From NCBI GenBank assembly GCA_964431075.1, contig CAYSID010000028.1, positions 1 through 5,951 of the forward strand: a stretch of DNA of 5,951 nucleotides, written 5' to 3'. A model generated the notes under the pieces. The model ran no database searches. It saw nothing but the letters and a program-made list of their open reading frames with translations, and was not told the origin of the DNA. Origin of the DNA: CAYHSW01 sp964431075. Its GTDB lineage: Bacteria > Patescibacteriota > Microgenomatia > JAMCZE01. Shown piece after piece: positions 1 to 4,836 of this stretch. Each line of letters starts with the position of its first letter. Position 1 is the stretch's first letter. The position numbers and the translations under genes were made by a program.

Positions 1-1
1 A

Positions 2-559
2 TATTATCTTCGCTATGTGGATGATTTTTTGCTTTTATCGCCAGATAAAAATCAGCTAAAAGATTGGCGCGGAGAAATTATTTCTTTTCTCAAAGAACAT
101 CTTCAACTGGAACTCAATCTTCAAAAACAAATCTTTCAGGCGACCGATAAAGGCATTGATTGGCTCGGCTACATTATTAAACCAAAACATATTTTGATAC
201 GCCGCCGGATTGTAAGAAACCTCAAACGCAAACTTTTTCAATATAATCAAGTTTTAGATAATGATTCCCCGCAAAATGAATGTGGCCAACTACTCCTCCC
301 TATTTTCAAAAAGGATCCGCCACTTGAACTAATTGAAAAAATATTAGCAACCGTTAACTCCTATTTTGGTCATTTCAAGTACGCCGACACTTTTAAACTA
401 AGGAGGCACCTTTATGAAAATCATTTCCAGAATCTTAAAAATTATCTTGAGCCGAAAGACCACGATTTTACCTCCCTTAAAATAAAATCCGAATTCTTAG
501 AAAGGTCCGGGAGAGCCAGAAATAATGTTTTCATTCCCGAGCGGACGCACCGCACATAG
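2..559 (+). CDS. DGR reverse transcriptase, C-terminal part (5' end outside window)
   Basis: Retroelement-type reverse transcriptase that would copy the neighbouring TR RNA into adenine-mutagenised cDNA. The frame is open from the window edge and begins YYLRYVDDFLLLSPDK. YVDD is the catalytic metal-binding box (RT motif 5), so the finger domain and most of the palm lie upstream of the window. About 35 residues later GIDWLGYIIKP matches the motif 6-7 region (LGYxI) of group II-intron-like and DGR enzymes, followed by a basic thumb (RRRIVRNLKRKL). A GTG at 17 is the valine of YVDD, not a start. The stop (557-559) lies inside the TR on the opposite strand, so the last seven codons are antisense TR. 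The gene is convergent with target, avd and TR, whereas in many DGRs the RT lies on the same strand downstream of the TR. Assignment as the DGR RT rests on the motif plus the adjacent TR/VR pair. Confidence 0.93.
   Translation, partial: YYLRYVDDFLLLSPDKNQLKDWRGEIISFLKEHLQLELNLQKQIFQATDKGIDWLGYIIKPKHILIRRRIVRNLKRKLFQYNQVLDNDSPQNECGQLLLPIFKKDPPLELIEKILATVNSYFGHFKYADTFKLRRHLYENHFQNLKNYLEPKDHDFTSLKIKSEFLERSGRARNNVFIPERTHRT
502..521 (-). repeat. 3' arm of the 20-bp inverted repeat bracketing the TR
   Basis: Exact reverse complement of 828-847, 12 of 20 bases G or C. It lies 15 bases beyond the TR 3' end on the minus strand and is at the same time part of the reverse transcriptase coding sequence on the plus strand, encoding the ERSGRAR region. 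A G-U pair (848 with 501) would lengthen the stem by one. The match ends at once on the inner side. Confidence 0.8.
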
Positions 560-680
560 TTGCTATTAGACTTCGCATTGTTGTTGGTGTTGCCGTTAGA
601 CAGGTTGGTGTTCCAAGCGTTCGAGGTATTGTTCGATTGCGTAGTGGCTGACCAGTAATTGCGGTTAACGCCCGAGGCTT
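537..680 (-). repeat. DGR template repeat (TR)
   Basis: This 144-bp segment aligns without gaps to 1288-1431. On the minus strand it reads in the target's frame but is filled with AAC/AAT codons, giving ASGVNRNYWSATTQSNNTSN and on to NYVRCVRS. Of 43 adenines on this strand, 19 differ in the VR; of all other bases only one differs (position 598). AAY codons are the typical design of a DGR template, because randomising the first two positions can never give a stop. The invariant 24 bases at the 3' end (560-537, G+C-rich) are in the position where mutagenic homing initiates in known DGRs. Upstream of 680 the similarity to the target gene stops abruptly. Confidence 0.96.
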
Positions 681-717
681 TATACCCCATTACTTAATCA
701 TTTCTCCGAAAATTGAG

Positions 718-733
718 CTTTGTCGAAACAAAG
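718..733 (-). other. Small hairpin in TR leader with UUCG-type loop
   Basis: On the minus strand CTTTGT, loop TTCG, ACAAAG: a perfect 6-bp stem 37 bases upstream of the TR. The loop lies in a 10-base motif (tcgaaacaaa on the plus strand, 723-732) that recurs at 761-770 in the next hairpin. Confidence 0.5.
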
Positions 734-754
734 TACTATTTTCTGACAAATAAT

Positions 755-775
755 AGTTATTCGAAACAAATAACT
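755..775 (-). other. Second hairpin in TR leader
   Basis: Perfect 7-bp stem AGTTATT/AATAACT with a 7-base loop. The plus-strand motif tcgaaacaaa (761-770) repeats the one at 723-732, so the two hairpins may derive from a duplication or present the same sequence in their loops. Confidence 0.45.
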
Positions 776-806
776 GAACAGGGCTGCAATGAAATAAGCT
801 CGCTCC

Positions 807-824
807 TGATGCCCGCAAGCATCA
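807..824 (-). other. Third hairpin in TR leader
   Basis: 6-bp stem TGATGC/GCATCA with a 6-base loop. It begins three bases after the inner end of the closing stem (828). With the two hairpins nearer the TR it makes 691-827 a structured leader rather than a protein-coding stretch. Confidence 0.45.
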
Positions 825-827
825 AGA

Positions 828-847
828 TTCTGGCTCTCCCGGACCTT
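828..847 (-). repeat. 5' arm of the 20-bp inverted repeat bracketing the TR
   Basis: Exact reverse complement of 502-521, starting one base after the avd stop codon (849-851). In the transcript this arm comes first and pairs with the arm beyond the TR. Its position directly against the avd stop is like the Bordetella arrangement, where the end of avd forms part of the functional template RNA. Confidence 0.8.
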
Positions 848-848
848 C

Positions 849-1220
849 TTAACCAGTTTTCAAAGAACCGCTCTTTTTGCTTTTTGACCACTCCAGCCAT
901 CCAGAAAGCTGTTTTGATATCTCTTCTAAAGTTCGATTGAACGCCTCGTATCTTTTTAAACCCAAAATCTCCAAGTCATTAGCCAACCTGAGATGAATCC
1001 TTAATCTTTCCAATTTTAATCTCGCGCCTTCCAGAATTTCGGTTTTTTCTTCCGCGGAATTGGCTTCAACGATCATATCCAACACATCAGAAACGATTTC
1101 TTTTAATTTTTGTCCCAGCGTGTATTTGTATTCTCTCGGAAATTGATGAGTAGCTCGATGAATTTCTAATGTTAGCTGATAAGTCAGTTGAAAAATAGGC
1201 AGATGATTATATTGAGCCAT
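849..1220 (-). CDS. avd: DGR accessory variability determinant (Avd-like four-helix bundle)
   Basis: A 123-residue, almost wholly helical protein, the usual size for Avd and the related S23/four-helix-bundle family. Helices can be read at about residues 8-25, 33-55, 58-85 and 90-112. The pattern IFQLTYQLTLEIHRATHQFP followed by YTLGQKLKEIVSDVLDMIVEA is characteristic of the family, and the tail is basic (SKSKKSGSLK). Avd forms a pentameric barrel that binds the reverse transcriptase and template RNA and is required for homing in Bordetella phage. The ATG at 1218-1220 gives the family-typical N-terminus; there is no clear Shine-Dalgarno in front of it. It lies 59 bases after the target gene and directly before the TR leader, all on one strand, so an operon is likely. 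Confidence 0.9.
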   Translation of the reverse strand: MAQYNHLPIFQLTYQLTLEIHRATHQFPREYKYTLGQKLKEIVSDVLDMIVEANSAEEKTEILEGARLKLERLRIHLRLANDLEILGLKRYEAFNRTLEEISKQLSGWLEWSKSKKSGSLKTG

Positions 1221-1279
1221 AAAAAATTTGTGGCGGAAGAAATAATCAAATAAATCAAATCATCCAATCACCAAATAAT

Positions 1280-2809
1280 CTAATTTGCCGAGCGGACGCA
1301 CCGCACATAGTAGCTACCAGACTTCGCAAAGCTGTTGGTGAAGCCGTGCGACAGGTAGGTGAACCAAGCGTACGAGGTATAGTCCGACCGCGTAGTGGCT
1401 GACCAGTAAGGGCGGTTAACGCCCGAGGCTTCTAAGTTGCCGTAAACACCATTAATATAGGCCTGCATCAGCTGTTTTTGGTGAGGTAATGACCAACCGC
1501 TACCATGATTGCCCGCCGCTACGGTTTGAGAACATAATACGCTTGCGCTTTTACCATCATTGTCCGCGTCATCGGTATAAGTCCATTCATAATCAGTATC
1601 TGCTGGTTCGGCAAAAGTAGTACAACCCACTCCACTACAAGGTTTTGACCAAATAAGACCAGTGGAATCATCTTTCATGTCCGCAAATGCGTCGCCTGTT
1701 CCGCAATAGTTGTCAGCACCGCTTGTGCAGGCTGTCCATCCTTTCGCATATCTACCGGAAGCGGCTGAACCAGCGTTGTTATAATCATCTACCCCACCAT
1801 TAGCTTGGCTACCGCCGTCAAAACCGCCGGCGCTTAATGAGCCGTTAAAAAGATTTGCCAAAAGCGTGCCAGCTGTACCGCAATAAGTGTTACCCACAGA
1901 AATATAAGCCGCGGTTACCGAAAGCGTACCCTCCGAGTTGTTGGATGTGTCAGACGAACAAAGATTAGAAAGCGTCGGAAAATCCAGAGTCGCAGTCTGC
2001 CTGGTGCCATCTGATTGCCACCACTCAACAGAACCATTAGAAGAACTGATATTGCCGCCGCTTGCGGCTAAATCAGTTACTCCGCCGTCAGCACTCGGTA
2101 AAGGATAAGTAGCTGAAGGATAATCACCGGTAGAAGAGGTGGCGAAAGTAGTGCCGCTCTTGACTACCCCGACTGTTAAGTTGCTGGCATTATAGGTGCC
2201 GGCCGCGTCAGCACTTGTTAAAACTTTTGAAGCATCATCAGATCCATAAGTCCAGCCCTCACCGCCATAGGTGCCAGTTAAACCCACGCCGAAAGCCACA
2301 CCCGAACGCACATTGCCAACAATGAGATTAGTGGCATTATAGGTGCCGCCGGCAATTGTTAAAACATCGCTCGCATTCGCCGAACCATAAGTATAACCTC
2401 CTAGATTTTCCCGAATAAACTTTAATTGTTCCATCACATTGCCAGAAGCATTAGAGCTAACCCCCGAAGCGTCATAAGTCCCCGTCAACGCCGACTTCAC
2501 TCCTTCAACATTCGTACCTAACCAATCATAAAGAGCTTTTAAGGAATGGGTAGCTGTGACAAATCCCGAGCCGGCGATATCGGCCAACGAATTCATTGTT
2601 GCCGCTGGACTGGCCGAAGGAGTTAGCGAGCCGGCTTGCACAATTCCGTAAATCATCAAAACAGAAATCATCACCGTTAATCCGCCCTTGGCCAACCCGC
2701 CTAGTTTAGGATTTCTTTGCCAAAACGACCTTCTAATTTTGATATTAAAAGTTCTGTGTCTGCCAGAATAAATATCTGAAATCTGCCATTGATTTTTTCT
2801 TTTGAGCAT
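1280..2809 (-). CDS. DGR target: membrane-anchored repeat protein with variable DUF1566/C-type-lectin-like domain
   Basis: The 509-residue protein diversified by this DGR. Residues 1-40 are basic (RHRTFNIKIRRSFWQRNPK), and 42-59 form a single membrane segment with no evident signal-peptidase site, suggesting an N-in/C-out anchored surface protein. Residues 139-233 hold two tandem repeats of about 45-48 residues (TYGS..AS.VLT...GTYNA(T/S)NL.VG.V(R/K)SG). Residues 240-350 are Gly/Ser/Ala-rich. The DUF1566-like domain runs from about 355 to 507, with TGLIWSKPC, GWSLPHQKQL, YWSATT and a terminal YYVRCVRS; this fold tolerates variation at its ligand site. The VR covers residues 461-507. Thirteen residues differ from the template, e.g. 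N467P, Q474R, N477Y, N483F, N494F; N492 is unchanged. Several cysteines (361, 369, 391, 396, 426, 504) could form disulphides. Its ligand is unknown. Confidence 0.92.
   Translation of the reverse strand: MLKRKNQWQISDIYSGRHRTFNIKIRRSFWQRNPKLGGLAKGGLTVMISVLMIYGIVQAGSLTPSASPAATMNSLADIAGSGFVTATHSLKALYDWLGTNVEGVKSALTGTYDASGVSSNASGNVMEQLKFIRENLGGYTYGSANASDVLTIAGGTYNATNLIVGNVRSGVAFGVGLTGTYGGEGWTYGSDDASKVLTSADAAGTYNASNLTVGVVKSGTTFATSSTGDYPSATYPLPSADGGVTDLAASGGNISSSNGSVEWWQSDGTRQTATLDFPTLSNLCSSDTSNNSEGTLSVTAAYISVGNTYCGTAGTLLANLFNGSLSAGGFDGGSQANGGVDDYNNAGSAASGRYAKGWTACTSGADNYCGTGDAFADMKDDSTGLIWSKPCSGVGCTTFAEPADTDYEWTYTDDADNDGKSASVLCSQTVAAGNHGSGWSLPHQKQLMQAYINGVYGNLEASGVNRPYWSATTRSDYTSYAWFTYLSHGFTNSFAKSGSYYVRCVRSAN
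1288..1431 (-). repeat. DGR variable repeat (VR), C-terminal codons of the target gene
   Basis: Recipient copy of the TR. The 20 differences are at TR positions 561, 566, 567, 578, 579, 581, 590, 591, 597, 598, 606, 611, 612, 621, 630, 633, 637, 638, 659 and 660 (VR position = TR + 751). All but 598 replace a minus-strand A. Examples: AAT to CCT, CAA to CGG, AAC to TTC, AAT to GGT. All three other bases appear as replacements, so this is random mutagenesis and not deamination. The first 20 and last 24 bases are identical to the TR, as expected for the homing boundaries. The stop codon (1282-1280) lies just beyond the end. Confidence 0.96.
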
Positions 2810-2820
2810 ATTTTTGTTAA

Positions 2821-2824
2821 CCTT
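2821..2824 (-). promoter_or_regulatory. Putative ribosome binding site of the target gene
   Basis: AAGG on the minus strand, 11 bases before the ATG at 2809. It is weak and rather distant, but it is the only Shine-Dalgarno-like string there, and it follows the leader hairpin by one base. Confidence 0.35.
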
Positions 2825-2825
2825 G

Positions 2826-2874
2826 GAAGCTTGCAGTTGAAATTATTTAGTCATCATTTCAAATTGCATGCTTC
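2826..2874 (-). promoter_or_regulatory. Leader hairpin in the target gene 5' UTR
   Basis: Imperfect inverted repeat: arm GAAGCTTGCAGTTGAAAT (2826-2843) against 2856-2874, whose reverse complement is GAAGCATGCAATTTGAAAT. There are two mismatches, one extra base and a 12-base loop. It would form in the target mRNA between the predicted start point and the ribosome binding site, ending one base from AAGG. It has no following T-run, so it is more likely to affect translation or stability than termination. Confidence 0.5.
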
Positions 2875-2887
2875 AATCAAGTTGATT
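2875..2887. promoter_or_regulatory. Palindromic operator candidate 1 (ATCAAGTTGAT)
   Basis: Perfect inverted repeat A-ATCAA-G-TTGAT-T (13 bases around a central G). It lies about 18-30 bases downstream of the predicted start of the target mRNA and is one of three copies in the divergent intergenic region. Confidence 0.5.
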
Positions 2888-2911
2888 AATTATTACGACC
2901 TTTGTAATTAT

Positions 2912-2940
2912 ATTATAACGCAATAAAAATCTATTGAGAA
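2912..2940 (-). promoter_or_regulatory. Sigma70-like promoter of the target-avd-TR unit
   Basis: Minus strand: -35 TTCTCA (2940-2935, 4 of 6 consensus), 17-base spacer, -10 TATAAT (2917-2912, 6 of 6). Transcription would begin near 2905, giving a leader of about 95 nt that contains one ATCAAGTTGAT palindrome and the hairpin at 2826-2874. Confidence 0.55.
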
Positions 2941-2970
2941 CAATAGCAAAAATTATCCACATCAACCCAC

Positions 2971-2981
2971 ATCAACTTGAT
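2971..2981. promoter_or_regulatory. Palindromic operator candidate 2 (ATCAACTTGAT)
   Basis: Perfect 11-base inverted repeat, the same site as candidates 1 and 3 read on the other strand. It lies about 30 bases upstream of the target promoter -35. A half-site-like ATCAAC also precedes it at 2961-2966. Confidence 0.5.
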
Positions 2982-2987
2982 TAATTT

Positions 2988-3105
2988 ATAACAGATTCTT
3001 CGCAAAATGAAAACAACAGCAGGCTGTGTAAATCTCTTGCGGGGCTGTTTTTGCCCGGGAAAACACCAATGCGACCTAAAACGCCATTTCGTATTTTTTA
3101 GCGTC
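2988..3105. other. Rest of divergent intergenic region, no confident gene
   Basis: Between the operators no RNA gene or credible coding sequence was recognised. A short frame from ATG 3007 to TGA 3117 (36 codons, four cysteines) has no ribosome binding site and is not called. Partial dyads occur: ACAGC/GCTGT at 3014-3025, and a CCCGGG-centred imperfect palindrome near 3045-3064. The whole intergenic stretch 2810-3175 (366 bases) otherwise holds the promoter, hairpin and palindromes listed separately. Confidence 0.4.
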
Positions 3106-3120
3106 TTATCAAGTTGATAA
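3106..3120. promoter_or_regulatory. Palindromic operator candidate 3 (TTATCAAGTTGATAA)
   Basis: Perfect 15-base inverted repeat around a central G, the longest of the three copies. It lies directly upstream of a -10-like GATAAT (3126-3131), that is in the -35/spacer zone of the probable promoter of the TIM-barrel/PIN operon, where a bound regulator would block RNA polymerase. Confidence 0.55.
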
Positions 3121-3125
3121 AAAGC

Positions 3126-3131
3126 GATAAT
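3126..3131 (+). promoter_or_regulatory. Putative -10 box of the TIM-barrel/PIN operon
   Basis: GATAAT matches TATAAT in 5 of 6 positions, 44 bases before the start codon. No good -35 is found at 17 bases upstream, so this may be an activated or weak promoter. The only TTGA-type hexamer nearby (TTGATA, 3114-3119) belongs to the palindrome and is too close for this -10. Confidence 0.3.
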
Positions 3132-3158
3132 TCTGGTAAGCTATTACTGAATAAGCCC

Positions 3159-3164
3159 AAGGGG
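3159..3164 (+). promoter_or_regulatory. Ribosome binding site of the TIM-barrel gene
   Basis: AAGGGG lies 11 bases before ATG 3176. It is a fair Shine-Dalgarno at a slightly long distance and supports this start over internal ones. Confidence 0.45.
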
Positions 3165-3175
3165 CATTAATTTTT

Positions 3176-4393
3176 ATGGAGAGATTATTTCAAACTCCAA
3201 TTTTCATACCGAAACCCACGGTACAAGAGGCGGCGTTCACAGAACTGGGTTTAAAGTACCCGGCTTTCTTAATGGATGCTCACATTGTTTCTCGCAATGT
3301 GGTCCCGGCAAAAAAAATCGCAGAGGCATGCGATGTGTTTGTTATTGATCCTGTAACGAACCATTTTGTTGAAAAGGCCTACCTCACAAAACCCAGTTTT
3401 CAAAAGCTCCCCCACGCCCCGAAAGAACCCTTTAAAGTTGAGGATTTATTAAGCAACGAGTCGCTTCGGGTTGAAAAGCTGGTCATTCCTACGATCGAAT
3501 ATCAGGCATCTCAAAATACGGGATTGATTATATTGCCATATCTATTTTCAGAAAGTCCTGACGATACAAAATTCGGAATTAATTTGAGCATGATTTCCGA
3601 TAGCTTGAAATATGCCCGAGATAAAAAAATTGCAAAACCGCTGTTTGCAATGATTAATATCGGTAGCGGCATTCTTAACCACCCCCGAGTTTTAAACTAC
3701 ATAATTGAACGATACGATGACGATTTTGATTCAAAAATTCAGGGTTATTTTATAATGATCGACCAATTCGATAATAAAAGGGCTAGTATTGAAGCTCTTC
3801 ATGGACTCGCTCACTTGGTTTTTCAGCTTCTTAAGAATAAAAAAGATGTATTTGTATTAAAGATCGGCGCTTTCGGAGAAATCCTAAGCGCAATAGGAGC
3901 TAGCGGTTTTAGTAGCGGCTTGGCAACAGGAGAAAGCTTCTACGAAGAGGGCTTGAGAGAACAAGCCGCTGGTTTTGGACGGCCAATAAGTAAATGGAGC
4001 TATATCCCTGAGCTTTTTAATTATGTAAACGACGAAGCTATAAAAAGAACAGATTATAAATGCTCTTGCCCGGCATGTAATGGCTCGATCCCGGCCGATA
4101 TATTTTCCAAAAAAGCACATTTCTTACACAGACGCATGGGTACGATGGCGGCACTTCAAAAATATGATCGTTCCAAGCGCATTGATCTAATGCGTGCTCG
4201 CTTAGAAGATGCTATTAAGCTGGCGTCTCACTACAATAAAAAGCACGCTTTAGCTCTTGATGTTAATCACCTTATAAATTGGCGCAATGTGCTGGAGTCA
4301 GCAAAACACTGGACCCATGAAGACGATCAGGACAAAAAAAGTGTTGATCTGGATAAGCTGATCCACGAAGCACGCGCCCAACGCAAACAATGA
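3176..4393 (+). CDS. Predicted TIM-barrel protein with CxCxxC zinc-type motif (tRNA-guanine transglycosylase-like?)
   Basis: Not a family I recognise with certainty. The 405 residues show a run of hydrophobic strands alternating with helices, about eight in all: FLMDAH (31), VFVIDP (54), LVIPTIEY (102), GLIILPYLF (116), PLFAMINIG (155), GYFIMID (190), VFVLKIG (225) and GASGFSSG (241). This is the pattern of a TIM barrel. A CSCPAC cluster (C296, C298, C301) with H315 or H318 behind it resembles the C-x-C-x2-C...H zinc site of tRNA-guanine transglycosylases, and GFSSGLATGESF lies where such enzymes have their last barrel strands. The C-terminal 80 residues are helical and charged. It shares ATGA with the PIN gene that follows, so the two are translationally coupled. 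A role in base or nucleotide modification, or as partner of the PIN nuclease, is inference; the catalytic aspartates of a transglycosylase were not verified. Confidence 0.6.
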   Translation: MERLFQTPIFIPKPTVQEAAFTELGLKYPAFLMDAHIVSRNVVPAKKIAEACDVFVIDPVTNHFVEKAYLTKPSFQKLPHAPKEPFKVEDLLSNESLRVEKLVIPTIEYQASQNTGLIILPYLFSESPDDTKFGINLSMISDSLKYARDKKIAKPLFAMINIGSGILNHPRVLNYIIERYDDDFDSKIQGYFIMIDQFDNKRASIEALHGLAHLVFQLLKNKKDVFVLKIGAFGEILSAIGASGFSSGLATGESFYEEGLREQAAGFGRPISKWSYIPELFNYVNDEAIKRTDYKCSCPACNGSIPADIFSKKAHFLHRRMGTMAALQKYDRSKRIDLMRARLEDAIKLASHYNKKHALALDVNHLINWRNVLESAKHWTHEDDQDKKSVDLDKLIHEARAQRKQ

Positions 4394-4836
4394 GAATTGT
4401 TCCTGATACAAATTTAATCATTTCGGGCCTCTTATGGAGAGGAAATCCGAGACGCATTATTAATCTTGCCCAAGCAAAAGAAATAGAACTTTACGGAAGT
4501 GGCGAAACCTACGTAGAATTTTGTAGAGTCGCCGGATATGGGAGATTTCAAAAATACTTGGAGAAGGAGATTTTTTCGTCTCCGAAACTGATTTTAGATT
4601 ATAGGGCTTTCATAAAACCAGTATCAGTGAAAGATGTGTTGCCCGGCATATCCATAGTATCAAAAGACCCGGACGATGATGCTTTCTTTAGAGTAGCGAA
4701 AGCATGCGGCGCAAAACTCATTGTCTCTGGCGATCCACATCTCCTCGAAATAAAAAAATACGACGATATCAGAGTCGTTGAACCTACAATTTTTTTAGAA
4801 ATTTATCCCAAATTAATGGGTAATCGAATTAGCTAA
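4390..4836 (+). CDS. PIN-domain ribonuclease, putative toxin (COG1569/TIGR00305 type)
   Basis: A 148-residue single-domain PIN protein of the usual size. The N-terminal VPDTNLIISGLLWRGNPRRI is typical of the COG1569 group (DTN with D6, then LLWRG.P). E43 lies in the second acidic position. KDPDDDAFFRVAKACGAKLI (92-111) and VSGDPHLLEI (112-121, D115) supply the remaining metal-binding acids, so the Mg-dependent active site looks intact. Such proteins are annotated as toxin-antitoxin toxins that cleave RNA. No classical small antitoxin precedes it; instead the start overlaps the TIM-barrel gene by ATGA. The 3' end overlaps the convergent 225-residue gene by 24 bases, and no terminator was recognised between them. 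Confidence 0.85.
   Translation: MRIVPDTNLIISGLLWRGNPRRIINLAQAKEIELYGSGETYVEFCRVAGYGRFQKYLEKEIFSSPKLILDYRAFIKPVSVKDVLPGISIVSKDPDDDAFFRVAKACGAKLIVSGDPHLLEIKKYDDIRVVEPTIFLEIYPKLMGNRIS

Larger units (their letters stand above)
502..847 (-). ncRNA. Predicted DGR template RNA (leader, TR and closing stem)
   Basis: Read on the minus strand, this stretch starts two bases after the avd stop codon. It contains a leader with three small hairpins, then the TR, then a short tail. Its outermost 20 bases at each end are perfectly complementary (847-828 with 521-502), so the RNA would close into a long stem around an internal region of about 306 nt that holds the whole TR. It is known from the Bordetella phage DGR that sequences flanking the TR are needed by the RT-Avd complex for template recognition and priming. 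That this stem plays such a part here is inference. No promoter was recognised between avd and the TR, so the RNA probably comes from the target-avd transcript. The exact ends are unknown and the given limits are those of the stem. Confidence 0.6.

Noticed and set aside
442..690. Minus-strand frame through the TR as a protein gene
   Set aside because: The Asn-rich content is the template design and the tail is antisense of the reverse transcriptase. It is kept as a low-interest finding only.
713..940. Plus-strand frame of 75 codons across the TR leader and the end of avd
   Set aside because: It is antisense to avd and to the hairpin leader, shows no domain and has no ribosome binding site.
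1240..1280. Direct repeats AAATAATC (1240-1247, 1273-1280) and ATCAAAT-type strings just past the VR; sought as the DNA hairpin that follows VRs in some DGRs
   Set aside because: No inverted arms were found and the strings are simple A/T-rich sequence.
3014..3064. Terminator-like GCTGTTTTTG with partial dyads
   Set aside because: No gene ends nearby on the plus strand, stems are only 4-6 bp, and the T-run is followed by a G+C-rich block.
3007..3117. 36-codon plus-strand frame (MKTTAGCVNLLRGCFCPGKH...) with four cysteines
   Set aside because: No Shine-Dalgarno, no recognised family, and it ends inside an operator palindrome. The length is as expected by chance.
3884..4120. Minus-strand frame of 78 codons inside the TIM-barrel gene, and similar ones at 4272-4457 and 4993-5196
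   Set aside because: Shadows of well-supported genes on the other strand, without recognisable motifs.
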